Below are positions 7,721 to 16,372 of a DNA stretch of 35,281 nucleotides, one piece after another (position 1 is the first letter of the stretch; each line of letters begins with the position of its first letter). The notes beneath the pieces are model-generated. The model was not told where the DNA came from, ran no database searches, and was given only the letters and a program-made list of their open reading frames with translations. Source of the stretch: an uncultured Aeromonas sp. (GTDB lineage: Bacteria; Pseudomonadota; Gammaproteobacteria; Enterobacterales; Aeromonadaceae). The position numbers and the translations under genes are program-made. The DNA lies in contig CAMFLW010000021.1 of the NCBI GenBank assembly GCA_945957575.1, positions 1 to 35,281 on the forward strand. The letters run 5' to 3'.

Positions 7721-9319
7721 ATGACTACAACAAGCTTGTCACTCACCGAGTTGCTGACTGCGCTGGGATCTCCCGAGCGATTGACTGCTCTCAAGGGGAT
7801 CCGGCGCGGGATCGAGCGTGAATGTCTGCGCATCGCGCCGGATGGCCGACTCGCCCAGAGTGACCATCCCCGGTCGCTGGGCTCGGCCCTGACCCATCCC
7901 AACATCACCACCGACTACTCGGAGAGCCTGCTGGAGTTCATCACCCCGGCTACCGACTCCCTCGACAGCCTGATGGAGCAACTGGGTGACATTCATCACC
8001 ATGTGATGCGTCATCTGGGTGACGAGCGGATCTGGCCGCTCTCCATGCCCTGCTTCGTTGGCGGTGAGGAGAGCATTCGGCTGGCCCAGTACGGCAGCTC
8101 CAACATCGGCAAAATGAAGACCCTCTACCGGCAGGGGTTGAAGAATCGCTACGGCAGTCTGATGCAGGTGATCGCCGGGGTGCACTTCAACTTCTCCATG
8201 CCCGACAGTTTCTGGAGCGAGTGGCAGGATCTGGTGTGCGAAGGGTGCTGCAGCCAGCGCTTTATCTCCGACAAGTACATGGGGCTTATTCGCAACGTCT
8301 ACCGCTTCGGCTGGCTGGTGCCCTACCTGTTCGGCGCCTCACCGGCCATCTGCGAATCTTTCCTCAAAGGGCGCAAGAGCAACCTGCCGTTCGAGAAGAC
8401 CGGCAAGGGTACCCTCTATCTGCCTTACGCCACCGCGCTGCGTCTCTCCGATCTGGGCTATACCAACAGCTCCCAGGCGGGGCTCAAGATCAGCCACGAC
8501 AACCTGCCGGCCTATGTCAGCAGTCTGCGCCGTGCCATCAATACCCATGATCCCGAATTCGCCAAGATCGGGGTCAAGGTGAATGGGGAGTATCGCCAGC
8601 TCAACGACAACGTGTTGCAGCTGGAGAACGAGCTGTATGCCCCCATCCGGCCCAAGCGCACCCCGCGTAGCGGCGAGAAGCCGTCGGATGCGCTGGAGCA
8701 GCGCGGCATCGAGTACATCGAGCTGCGTACCGTTGACGTCAACCCCTTCACGCCGCTGGGGATAGACGCCGACCAAATCCGCTTCTTCGACCTGTTCCTG
8801 GTCTGGTGTCTGCTGCGCCCCTCCCCGGTGCTGAGCGAGGAGGAGATTGCCCGCAATCGCCGCAACCAGAGCAAGGTGGTGCTGGAGGGGCGTCGCCCCG
8901 GCCTGACGCTTGAAGATGAGCAGGGCAATGCCATTGGCCTCAAAGAGTACGGCCTCAAACTGTTTGACGAGCTGGCTCAGGTGGCCGACTTGCTGGATCG
9001 CTGCTGCGGCCGCAACCGCTATCGCGAGACGCTGGCGATGCATCGCGAGAAGCTGCTCGACCCCGAGCTCACCTACTCCGCCCGCATGCTCAAGGAGCTG
9101 CTGGAGAGCGGCAAGGACAATGGCTGCTACGGCGACAAGCTGGCGACCCGCTATCGCGAGGAGCTGCTGGCAGGCGAACTGCAGTACTGGGATGAGGCCT
9201 ACTTTGCCGGTGAGGCGAAGGACTCGCTGGCCAAGCTGCGGGAGCGCGAACGCAGCGACAGCCTGTCGTTCGATGACTTCCTGGCTGACTACTTCGGAAC
9301 AGATACCACTACGACCTGA
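7721..9319 (+). CDS. gshA: Glutamate-cysteine ligase
   Basis: The first enzyme of glutathione synthesis: it joins L-glutamate and L-cysteine with ATP. It has about 532 residues versus 518 in E. coli. Conserved proteobacterial GshA segments are GIRRGIERECLRI near the N-terminus, the TDYSESLLEFITP motif, LMQVIAGVHFNFSMP, and GIEYIELRTVDVNPF. A GTG at 7715 is an alternative start, but a GAG lies only two bases before it and eight before the ATG at 7721, so the ATG is preferred. The glutathione it makes would be the co-substrate for the FosA-type enzyme upstream. luxS, which follows gshA in E. coli, is absent here. Confidence 0.93.
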   Translation: MTTTSLSLTELLTALGSPERLTALKGIRRGIERECLRIAPDGRLAQSDHPRSLGSALTHPNITTDYSESLLEFITPATDSLDSLMEQLGDIHHHVMRHLGDERIWPLSMPCFVGGEESIRLAQYGSSNIGKMKTLYRQGLKNRYGSLMQVIAGVHFNFSMPDSFWSEWQDLVCEGCCSQRFISDKYMGLIRNVYRFGWLVPYLFGASPAICESFLKGRKSNLPFEKTGKGTLYLPYATALRLSDLGYTNSSQAGLKISHDNLPAYVSSLRRAINTHDPEFAKIGVKVNGEYRQLNDNVLQLENELYAPIRPKRTPRSGEKPSDALEQRGIEYIELRTVDVNPFTPLGIDADQIRFFDLFLVWCLLRPSPVLSEEEIARNRRNQSKVVLEGRRPGLTLEDEQGNAIGLKEYGLKLFDELAQVADLLDRCCGRNRYRETLAMHREKLLDPELTYSARMLKELLESGKDNGCYGDKLATRYREELLAGELQYWDEAYFAGEAKDSLAKLRERERSDSLSFDDFLADYFGTDTTTT

Positions 9320-9370
9320 TGGTTGGTACGCGTCAACAAACAGCCTCTCGAGTAAGAGGTTTAGTGTGCT

Positions 9371-9434
9371 GGTCAGTCTGACTCACAGCCCAACAGGCCA
9401 CGCTTGCTGGGCTGTCTCTTTTCTGCTTCAGGAG
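9371..9434 (+). repeat. Dispersed 64-bp terminator-like repeat, copy A
   Basis: This sequence recurs at 20521-20584 with 54 of 64 bases identical and no gaps by hand alignment. It forms a stem of about 12 pairs (CAGCCCAACAGG with CTTGCTGGGCTG, one mismatch and one wobble) followed by CTTTTCT-type T-rich sequence, so it can act as the gshA terminator. Differences between copies partly preserve pairing. Confidence 0.7.
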
Positions 9435-9491
9435 GACAACCTCTGCTCGCTACTGTCAAAAATGACGGCGTAGCGCCCCTTTCGCTGCCCA

Positions 9492-9520
9492 TTGTTGTCC
9501 CCTGCCAAGTGACGTAGAGT
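9492..9520 (+). promoter_or_regulatory. Candidate argP promoter
   Basis: TTGTTG and TAGAGT are separated by 17 bases and lie 30 bases upstream of the argP ATG. Both elements are imperfect. Confidence 0.35.
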
Positions 9521-9549
9521 CAGCCCTGAGGTAACGGTAGGGAGACAAG

Positions 9550-10449
9550 ATGAAAGAGCTGGACTACAAACTGCTACGGGCACTGGATGCGGTACTGCAG
9601 GAGCAGAACTTCGATCGGGCGGCCAAGTCGCTCCATATCACCCAGTCGGCCATCTCCCAGCGGATCAAGCAGTTGGAGCAGCAGTTTGCCGAACCGCTGC
9701 TCATTCGCAGCCAGCCGTTGCAGGCCACGCCACTCGGCCAGAAACTGCTGGCACACTATCGTCAGGTCCACCAGCTCGAGCTGGAACTGGCGGGGGAACT
9801 GGCCCCCGATGAGCCGCAGGGGCCGATCCGGATCTGCATCGCCGTCAACGCCGACAGCCTGGCCACCTGGTTTCTGCCTGCTATCGCTCCCTTGCTGGAG
9901 CAGCATCCCATCGAACTCAATCTGCTGGTCGATGACGAGAGCCGCACCCTCGACAAGGTACGCGAGGGCCAAGCCTTCGGCGCCGTCAGCCTGAGCCCCC
10001 AGCCACTGGCCGGTTGCTGCGTCGATGAGCTGGGCGAAATGAACTATCTGCTTACCGCCAGCCCCCCGTTCGTGGCGCGCCACTTCCCCCTCGGTCTGAC
10101 CCGGGAGGCGCTGGCCAAGGCTCCGGCAGTGGCGTTCGATCAACGCGACGACATGCATGTCAGCTTCATGGCGCAACACTTCGGGCTGGAGCCCGGCGGT
10201 TATCCCTGCCATACGGTTCACTCGTCCGAGGCCTTCGTCGCCATGGCCGAACAAGGTCTGGCCTATTGTCTTATTCCTGAATTGCAGATCAGAGGCCAGC
10301 TGGCTGGCGGGTCACTACTCAACCTCAGTCCCGACCACGTCCTGACAGAACGCCTCTACTGGCACCGCTGGGTACTGGAAAAAGGGGTACACAAGCAGCT
10401 CTCCCAACGTCTCATCGACCATGCCAGATCGCAGTTGAAACCACGCTGA
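9550..10449 (+). CDS. argP: LysR-type regulator ArgP (IciA)
   Basis: A 299-residue LysR-family regulator very close in sequence to E. coli ArgP (297 residues). Residues 1-60 form the winged HTH (FDRAAKSLHITQSAISQRIKQ). The effector domain keeps the ArgP signatures AVNADSLATWFLPA, VAFDQRDDMHVSFM and VHSSEAFVAMAEQG, and the YWHRW segment near the C-terminus. ArgP activates argO (arginine exporter) and other genes in response to arginine and lysine; it was earlier described as IciA, an inhibitor of replication initiation. argO is in this window at 22505, about 12 kb away rather than adjacent as in E. coli. The start has a GGGAG five bases upstream. Confidence 0.93.
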   Translation: MKELDYKLLRALDAVLQEQNFDRAAKSLHITQSAISQRIKQLEQQFAEPLLIRSQPLQATPLGQKLLAHYRQVHQLELELAGELAPDEPQGPIRICIAVNADSLATWFLPAIAPLLEQHPIELNLLVDDESRTLDKVREGQAFGAVSLSPQPLAGCCVDELGEMNYLLTASPPFVARHFPLGLTREALAKAPAVAFDQRDDMHVSFMAQHFGLEPGGYPCHTVHSSEAFVAMAEQGLAYCLIPELQIRGQLAGGSLLNLSPDHVLTERLYWHRWVLEKGVHKQLSQRLIDHARSQLKPR

Positions 10450-10463
10450 GCAGGCCATTCACC

Positions 10464-10492
10464 TTGGCTTTGCAGGGCTAAAAACGTATAGT
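10464..10492 (+). promoter_or_regulatory. Sigma-70-type promoter of rnb
   Basis: TTGGCT and TATAGT are separated by exactly 17 bases, 57 bases before the rnb start codon and just after the argP stop. The sequence between shows no competing element. Confidence 0.55.
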
Positions 10493-10548
10493 GCTGGGCG
10501 ATCCTTCATCAGGTCTCCACCCAGGTTTTCACTTCAGGTTCCTCACTT

Positions 10549-12585
10549 ATGTTCCAAGACAATCCGCTGCTGGCCCAGCTCAAGCAACAAATCCGCGAAA
10601 ACATCCCGAAGAAAGAGGGTGTGATCCGCGCCTCGGACCGGGGCTTCGGCTTTCTGGAAGTCGATGAGAAGACCAGCTATTTCGTGCCGCCTCCCTACAT
10701 GAAGAAGGTGATGCACGGTGACCGGGTGAGCGCCCTGATCCGCACCGAAAAAGAGAAGGAAGTAGCCGAGCCGGATGCCCTGCTGGAGCAGTCCGTCACC
10801 CGTTTCGTGGCCCGGGTCAAGATGTTCCGCGACCGCCTCAACGTGGTCGCCGACCACCCGCTGATCAAGGATGCCATCAAGGCCCGCGTCAAGAAGGGTC
10901 TGGATGAGAAAGAGTTCAAGGAAGGTGACTGGGTGGTGGCCACCCTCAAGCGCCATGCGCTGGTCGACGGCAACTTCTCTGCCGAGATCACCCAGAAAAT
11001 CGCCGCCCAGGAAGATCACAATGTGCCCTGGTGGGTAGTGCTGGCACGCCACAACCTGGCTCAGGTCGAACCGGCTGACTTGCCGGAGTGGAAGGTGATC
11101 GAAGAGGAAGAGCTGCCCCGTCGTGACCTGACCAAGGTGCCTTTCTTCACCATCGACGGTGCCAAGACCAAGGACATGGACGATGCGCTGGCCATCACCA
11201 AGCTGGACAACGGCTGGGAGCTGCTGGTTGCCATCGCCGACCCGACTGCCTACGTGGCAGAAGGGAGCGAGCTGGACAAGGAAGCCGCCCAGCGCGCCTT
11301 CACCGTCTACATGCCGGGCCGCAACGTGCCGATGATCCCGCGCACCCTCTCCGACGAGCTCTGCTCCCTGAAAGAGGGCGAGGAGCGCAACACCCTGTGT
11401 GCCCGTCTGCTGATCGCCGAAGATGGTCTGCTGCTGGAGGAGACCGAGTTCTTCGCCGCCCGCATCTGCTCCCACGCCCGTCTCAACTATGACGACGTCT
11501 CCGACTGGGCCGAGCATGGCAAAGAGCTGGCCATCGACGCCGGCGTGCTGGCCCAGCTGCCGCTGATGAAGGCGATGACCGAAGCGCGCATCAAGTGGCG
11601 CACCGAGCATGCGCTGGTGTTCCCGGATCGCCCCGACTACGACTTCGAGCTGGGCGAGAATGGCGAAGTGCTGGCCATCCACGTCGAACCGCGCCGCATC
11701 GCCAACCGCATGGTGGAAGAGTCGATGATCGCCGCCAACATCTGCGCCGGTCGCGTGCTGGGCAAGAGCGTCGGTTACGGCATCTTCAACGTTCACACCG
11801 GCTTTGACGAAGAGTCCCTCGACGGTGCCATCGACCTGCTGAAAAGCGCCGAAGCCCCGTTCGAGCGCGACGAGATCGCCAGCCTCTCCGGCTTCTGTGC
11901 CCTGCGCCGCTGGATCGACAACCTCGACACCCGCTGGCTGGATGGCAAGATCCGCCGTTTCCAGAGCTATGCGCTGATGTCCTCCGAGCCGGGCGCCCAC
12001 TACGGCCTGGGTCTGGATGCCTACGCCACCTGGACCTCCCCGATCCGTAAATACGGCGATATGGTCAACCATCGTCTGCTCAAAGCCGTTATCGCCAGCA
12101 AGACCCCGGGCGAGCGCCCGAGCACCGAGCTCACCGAGCATCTGACCGCCTGCCGCCGTCTGCACCGCATGGTGGAGCGCGACATCGGCGACTGGCTCTA
12201 TGTTCGCTACCTCAAGGCCGATGCTGGCACCGACAAGGTGTTCAACGCCGAGATCATCGACGTGATGCGTGCCGGTCTCAAGCTGCGTCTGCAGGAGAAC
12301 GGCGCCGTGGTGTTCATGCCGGCCCGTCACATCCTCGACAACAAGGATCGCCTGGAGTGCAACTGGGACAACGGCCGCGTCTATCTGGACAAGACCGAGG
12401 TGGTCTATGAACTCGGCCAGATCATCGAGGTCAAATTGACCGAAGCGGCGGAAGAGACCCGTTCCCTTATCGCCAAGCCGGCGGTCGAGCTGGTGCCGGG
12501 TCCGGCACCGGAAGCGCCGGTGGCCGAGAGTGCGCCGGCCGATAACAGTGAAATGCCCGCTGAGGCTGCCCTCAAGGCAGAATAA
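10549..12585 (+). CDS. rnb: Exoribonuclease II
   Basis: A 678-residue 3'-5' exoribonuclease that degrades single-stranded RNA in the cytoplasm, processively releasing nucleoside monophosphates. Two N-terminal cold-shock domains (about 1-175) precede the RNB catalytic domain. The metal-binding aspartates D203, D209, D211 and D212 in TIDGAKTKDMDDAL correspond to D201, D207, D209 and D210 of E. coli. The SEPGAHYGLGLDAYATWTSP segment is the second conserved block. A C-terminal S1 domain covers about 560-640. It is about 34 residues longer than the E. coli enzyme, because of an Ala/Pro/Glu-rich tail after the S1 domain. It is monocistronic, with its own promoter and terminator. Confidence 0.95.
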   Translation: MFQDNPLLAQLKQQIRENIPKKEGVIRASDRGFGFLEVDEKTSYFVPPPYMKKVMHGDRVSALIRTEKEKEVAEPDALLEQSVTRFVARVKMFRDRLNVVADHPLIKDAIKARVKKGLDEKEFKEGDWVVATLKRHALVDGNFSAEITQKIAAQEDHNVPWWVVLARHNLAQVEPADLPEWKVIEEEELPRRDLTKVPFFTIDGAKTKDMDDALAITKLDNGWELLVAIADPTAYVAEGSELDKEAAQRAFTVYMPGRNVPMIPRTLSDELCSLKEGEERNTLCARLLIAEDGLLLEETEFFAARICSHARLNYDDVSDWAEHGKELAIDAGVLAQLPLMKAMTEARIKWRTEHALVFPDRPDYDFELGENGEVLAIHVEPRRIANRMVEESMIAANICAGRVLGKSVGYGIFNVHTGFDEESLDGAIDLLKSAEAPFERDEIASLSGFCALRRWIDNLDTRWLDGKIRRFQSYALMSSEPGAHYGLGLDAYATWTSPIRKYGDMVNHRLLKAVIASKTPGERPSTELTEHLTACRRLHRMVERDIGDWLYVRYLKADAGTDKVFNAEIIDVMRAGLKLRLQENGAVVFMPARHILDNKDRLECNWDNGRVYLDKTEVVYELGQIIEVKLTEAAEETRSLIAKPAVELVPGPAPEAPVAESAPADNSEMPAEAALKAE

Positions 12586-12608
12586 GCCGCGCAGAGCAAT
12601 CTGCCCGA

Positions 12609-12637
12609 GAGCCCGCCATCGTGCGGGCTCTTTTTTT
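12609..12637 (+). terminator. Rho-independent terminator of rnb
   Basis: An 8-bp perfect stem (GAGCCCGC / GCGGGCTC, 6-base loop) is followed directly by seven T residues, 24 bases after the rnb stop. Confidence 0.9.
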
Positions 12638-12773
12638 GCTCGCCCCCCGGCCTACAAGCCTGCCATACAGACCGCCACGGCACACAGTTCTCGCCATGAT
12701 TGGCAGAGAACGCAGTGAATGTTTCCACCAGCAGGGCTGAAAGCAACCGTTATGTGCGCTGCCTCTCCTTTCT

Positions 12774-12800
12774 GACATATTAATCAAGGAGAAATATGTC
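12774..12800. repeat. Inverted repeat in the GGDEF gene leader
   Basis: Perfect 8-bp arms GACATATT and AATATGTC are separated by 11 bases. The right arm is followed directly by TATACT, a possible -10 element for the downstream GGDEF gene. It could be an operator. Confidence 0.45.
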
Positions 12801-12835
12801 TATACTCGCTTGGGTACAATCCAAGGGATATTGGT

Positions 12836-14476
12836 ATGCAGGAATGGGACCCGGAACACTTCACCAACTTCGCTCAGTTATGCGAAGTGAGCCTCGCCAC
12901 CATCCGTGAAAAGACCGATGCCGAACGCCTCTACCTCTGGCTGAAAGCCCCCGAACCGCAGCTCTACAGCTTTCAGCTCGATCAGGGGCTGACCACGCTG
13001 GATCTCGCCCATCTCAGCCAACTGACCCTGCCCCACCACCTGATCGACAAGGCGATGGAGAAGGGACAACTGGTAATCGAACAACTCCAGCCACCGCCTG
13101 ACCCCGGCGAAAATGTGGAGCCCGCCCAGCCGCAGTTACGCGCCTGTTTCCCTCTCAAGCGTCACATGAAACTGGAAGGGGTCATCTATCTGGAGACCCG
13201 CCGCCGCATCGACCGCCTCTCCTCCCACCAGCGTCAGGGCATCCAGCTCCTTATCCACTATCTGACGGCCGAGCTCAGCAATCACCTGCTCTCCAGCCAG
13301 GTCAATCAGGAGCGGGACCAGCGGCTCCATACCCAGACCGATCTGGTACAGAGTCAGGCACTGCAGGGCTCCTTCCTCACCATGTTGCAGGCGCTGCACA
13401 TGGTAAGCGTTACCCTCTCCCGCAGTCGCAGCGAGAACGATCTGCTGCGGGATGCCGTGCTGCTGGCCCGCAAGGAGCTGCAGTTCGATCGGGTTGCCAT
13501 CTTTCTGATCGAACCCGATGGCAAGACCATGCGCGGCACCTGGGGCACCAGCGAAGAGGGCGAGCTGATGGATGAACACAACTTCATCAGCCCCATTCCA
13601 GACCACCCCACGGTGCAAGAGGCGCTCAGGCGCAAGGACTACGTGCTGGTGATGGAAGATACCCCCCTCTACTACGAGAAGCAGCAGGTGGGCCGTGGCT
13701 GGAACGCCATGGTATCGCTATGGGATGGCACCACCCCCATCGGCTGGATCGCCGCCGACAACCTGCTCTGGCACCGTCCGCTCAAGGCCTATCAGAGCGA
13801 GATCTTCAAACAGTACGCCGCCATCCTGTCGCAACTGCTGATCCGCCAGCGTACTCAGGAGCAGCTGGAAACCCTCAACCGCCAGCTGGAGGCCCGGGTC
13901 GCCGAGCGCACCATGCAGCTGGCCGAAACCAACCGAGCGCTGGAGGAGGCCAATCACCGCCTCTCCCTGCTGTCGCTGGAAGATCCCCTCACCGGCATCG
14001 CCAACCGGCGCCAGTGGGACATCACCATGCAGCGGGAGTGGGAGTGGGCACGGCGCACCCAGAACCTGCTGGCGGTATTGATGATCGACGTCGACGAGTT
14101 CAAGGCCTACAACGACCACTTCGGCCATGCCAAAGGGGATCTCTGCCTGCAACAAGTGGCCCATGTGCTGCGGGATGCAGAGCGGCGCTGCACCAATCTA
14201 GTCGCCCGTTACGGCGGGGAGGAGTTCGTCATTCTGCTCTGCGCCCCCCAACCCGGTGAGGCCGAACAGCTGGCCGGGCGGATCCACGATGGTCTTGCCC
14301 GCTTAAAAATGCCCCATCCCGCCTCGCGGGTTGCTGATTTCATTACGGTTAGCATAGGCTTTAGCTATCTGGTTCCCTCCCTGGACGGAGCATGGCAGAC
14401 CCTGACTGAACAGGCTGACCAGGCGCTCTACCACGCCAAGTCACAAGGGAGGGCCCGCACTCTGGCCTATCGGTGA
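12836..14476 (+). CDS. GAF-GGDEF diguanylate cyclase
   Basis: A 546-residue cytoplasmic protein with no membrane segments. The N-terminal half looks like two GAF-type sensor regions (about 10-155 and 185-340), followed by a heptad-like helix at 340-385 that begins the cyclase domain. The GGDEF domain (about 385-546) is complete: DPLTGIANRR, a DVDEFKAYNDHFGH metal-binding block and RYGGEEF as active site, so it should make c-di-GMP from two GTP. The usual inhibitory I-site RxxD reads RCTN here, so feedback inhibition may be weakened. Start: an AAGGGAT lies eight bases before the ATG. Four bases separate it from the next gene, so the two form an operon. Confidence 0.88.
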   Translation: MQEWDPEHFTNFAQLCEVSLATIREKTDAERLYLWLKAPEPQLYSFQLDQGLTTLDLAHLSQLTLPHHLIDKAMEKGQLVIEQLQPPPDPGENVEPAQPQLRACFPLKRHMKLEGVIYLETRRRIDRLSSHQRQGIQLLIHYLTAELSNHLLSSQVNQERDQRLHTQTDLVQSQALQGSFLTMLQALHMVSVTLSRSRSENDLLRDAVLLARKELQFDRVAIFLIEPDGKTMRGTWGTSEEGELMDEHNFISPIPDHPTVQEALRRKDYVLVMEDTPLYYEKQQVGRGWNAMVSLWDGTTPIGWIAADNLLWHRPLKAYQSEIFKQYAAILSQLLIRQRTQEQLETLNRQLEARVAERTMQLAETNRALEEANHRLSLLSLEDPLTGIANRRQWDITMQREWEWARRTQNLLAVLMIDVDEFKAYNDHFGHAKGDLCLQQVAHVLRDAERRCTNLVARYGGEEFVILLCAPQPGEAEQLAGRIHDGLARLKMPHPASRVADFITVSIGFSYLVPSLDGAWQTLTEQADQALYHAKSQGRARTLAYR

Positions 14477-14480
14477 TCCC

Positions 14481-15584
14481 ATGCTGTTGCGTCGCTACCC
14501 TATCTTCAATCGTCGCCTGGCTCTGGTGGCCTACGGCATCGACTATCAGCTCAGTTCACCGGTCGAATGGCCTTCACTGGCGCAACATTGCCGCCTGCTG
14601 GCGCAGGGGCGTCAATATCTGGTGCCCTTCACCCACGAACAGCTCGATGAACAGCGTCCCCTGCTGCTGGATCAGGACGCGATCCCGCTGGTTGAAGCCT
14701 CCAGCGAACGCCAGCCCAACTCGTTCCCGGTGCTGGAGCAGTGGCGCGCCAGTCGGCGCAGACTGGCGGTACATGGCGCCAACCGGGATCCACGCTGGCT
14801 CGGCGCCAGCCGCCTGCTGGTGTACTGGATGGGGGAAGAGGGGATCTGCCAGCCCACCGAACACAAGCGGATGGCGCTGAACATCGAAACCTGGGCGGAT
14901 TTTCTCCCGCTGCGGGAGGCGGGGGTCGACTTCTTTGCCGGCGGCTTTCTCGCCCGTCCGGAGCTGGTTAATCAGCGGGCCAACCAGCCCGATATGGCGC
15001 TGGTACAGCAGATCCTTCAGCTCATCTGCCACGAAGAGTTCTCCTTCGCCCAGGTAGCCCGCCTGCTGGAGCAGGATGCCTGGCTGCCCGGCCTGCTGCT
15101 CACCTACGTCAACGCCCCCGGCTTCGATCATGCCGCCCCCATCACCTCGGTACCCCGCGCCCTCTCCTATCTGGGGGAGCAGGAGATCCGCAAGTTCGTG
15201 TTGATCAACGGTCTGGCTCGGGTAAGCCAGCACATGCCGGAGGCCTGTACCCGCATGGCCATCGCCCGCGGCCGCTTCTGCGAGTTGATTGCCCTCACCG
15301 CCCTCGGTAAAGCAGAGGCCAGCTGGGCCTTTCTGGTGGGACTGGTGCTCGATGGCTCCCTGCTGTCGGAACCGCTGATGGCCCACCTGCCCAAGAGCGT
15401 GCAGCGCGCCATCGAACTGCATGAAGGGCCACTCTTTCATCTGTTTCAGCTGGTCAGCACCTATGAACAGGGCAACTGGGCCCTGCTGGAACAGCTTGCC
15501 CCCAAATATCAACTCGATCCGGCCCAACTCACCCCCGTCTATTTTCAGTCACAAATGTGGGGGCAAGCGTTTCTCACCAGCTAG
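14481..15584 (+). CDS. Degenerate EAL-HDOD signalling protein (CdgJ/YuxH type)
   Basis: A 367-residue protein of the EAL plus modified-HD family (COG3434 type). The N-terminal part (about 1-165) starts with PIFNRRLALVAYGIDYQLS, the usual opening of these proteins, and ends with GVDFFAGGFLARP, a relic of the EAL-domain segment that normally reads DYFQGYxFxRP. No EAL catalytic motif is present, so it should not hydrolyse c-di-GMP. The HDOD domain (about 170-360) contains LLTYVNAPGF and VPRALSYLGEQEIRKFVLI. Relatives in Vibrio (CdgJ) affect motility and biofilm. It is co-transcribed with the diguanylate cyclase four bases upstream, which suggests it relays or modulates that signal. Confidence 0.85.
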   Translation: MLLRRYPIFNRRLALVAYGIDYQLSSPVEWPSLAQHCRLLAQGRQYLVPFTHEQLDEQRPLLLDQDAIPLVEASSERQPNSFPVLEQWRASRRRLAVHGANRDPRWLGASRLLVYWMGEEGICQPTEHKRMALNIETWADFLPLREAGVDFFAGGFLARPELVNQRANQPDMALVQQILQLICHEEFSFAQVARLLEQDAWLPGLLLTYVNAPGFDHAAPITSVPRALSYLGEQEIRKFVLINGLARVSQHMPEACTRMAIARGRFCELIALTALGKAEASWAFLVGLVLDGSLLSEPLMAHLPKSVQRAIELHEGPLFHLFQLVSTYEQGNWALLEQLAPKYQLDPAQLTPVYFQSQMWGQAFLTS

Positions 15585-15598
15585 GTGATGGCGAGGCG

Positions 15599-15631
15599 GG
15601 GAGCCACTGGCTAGAATGGGTTCCCTTTTTT
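15599..15631 (+). terminator. Terminator of the GGDEF-HDOD operon
   Basis: A 7-bp stem (GGGAGCC with GGTTCCC, one G-T wobble, 13-base loop) is followed by six T residues. A TAGAAT that could serve yqaB as a -10 lies in the loop. Confidence 0.6.
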
Positions 15632-15649
15632 CAGAGACTGACCCGCACC

Positions 15650-16240
15650 ATGACGCTTTCCGGATTCCAAGGCCTGGTCTTTGACCTTGATGGCACCCTG
15701 GTCGACTCCATGCCGCTGCACCTCGCCGCTTGGGAACATACCGCCCGCGAGTTTGGCTTTCACTTCGACGCCGACTGGTTCTATGAACTGGGTGGCATGC
15801 CGAGCCGCAAGATAGCCCTGCTGGTCGCACAGGAGCAGCAGATCCCCCTCGATCCCCTCGAAGTCACCCGCTGCAAGACCGCCCACTATGTGGCCAACCT
15901 GCACAAGGCGACCGTCTTTCCGGCCATGCAGGCGCTGGTCGAGCGCTATCATGGCGTCATCCCGATGGGGATCGGCACCGGCTCGCCCCGCGTCAACGCC
16001 GAAGCGGTGCTGCGCAACACCGGGCTGGATCGCTACTTCTCTGTGGTGGTCACCGCAGACGATGTGGAGCTGCACAAACCCAATCCGGACACCTTCCTGC
16101 TGGTCGCCAGCAAGCTGGGGGTCGAGCCATCAGGCTGTCTGGTGTTTGAAGATACCGGTATCGGGGTACAGGCCGGAGAAGCAGCGGGTATGCAGACCTG
16201 CATGGTCAAAGAGGGTCAACCAGTCGGCATAACGGCGTAG
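15650..16240 (+). CDS. yqaB: HAD-family sugar phosphatase YqaB
   Basis: A 196-residue HAD-superfamily phosphatase of the beta-phosphoglucomutase-like subgroup. Motif I is FDLDGTLVDS with D12 as nucleophile and D14 as acid/base. Motif II is GIGTGSPR, the motif III lysine is in ELHKPNPD, and motif IV is FEDTGIGVQAG. E. coli YqaB dephosphorylates fructose-1-phosphate and related sugar phosphates. The sequence is similar along its full length, including the HKPNPDTFLL block. The start at 15650 gives the family N-terminus; an earlier in-frame start at 15557 overlaps the preceding gene. Only a weak GAG is seen before the chosen start. Confidence 0.88.
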   Translation: MTLSGFQGLVFDLDGTLVDSMPLHLAAWEHTAREFGFHFDADWFYELGGMPSRKIALLVAQEQQIPLDPLEVTRCKTAHYVANLHKATVFPAMQALVERYHGVIPMGIGTGSPRVNAEAVLRNTGLDRYFSVVVTADDVELHKPNPDTFLLVASKLGVEPSGCLVFEDTGIGVQAGEAAGMQTCMVKEGQPVGITA

Positions 16241-16245
16241 TGCGG

Positions 16246-16274
16246 AAAAAAATATCGCCCTGCAAGGGGCGATA
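16246..16274 (-). terminator. Terminator of the Hfq-like gene
   Basis: On the minus strand an 8-bp perfect stem (TATCGCCC / GGGCGATA, 6-base loop) is followed by seven T residues. It lies about 100 bases past the stop of the minus-strand Hfq-like gene. Confidence 0.85.
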
Positions 16275-16276
16275 AC

Positions 16277-16325
16277 CGGAACCGGCTCTCATACGGGACA
16301 TGAATGAAAATGAGAGCGGGTTCCG
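16277..16325. repeat. Long inverted repeat in the 3' UTR of the Hfq-like gene
   Basis: Arms of 16 bases at 16277-16292 and 16310-16325 pair at 15 positions (seven pairs, one G-G mismatch, eight pairs) around a 17-base loop. It lies between the Hfq-like stop codon and its terminator, so the transcript would end in two stable hairpins. Confidence 0.75.
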
Positions 16326-16372
16326 TCAGCCGCTGACGCAGGGCGCGTCAACGGGGCGTGCGGGGCAGACGA

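Noticed and set aside
10543..12330. 595-codon minus-strand ORF opposite rnb, and similar long antisense ORFs at 5053-6570 and 26224-27735
   Set aside because: These are shadows of highly biased genes. Their products are low-complexity His/Gln/Gly/Leu-rich sequences, and the sense strands encode well-known proteins.
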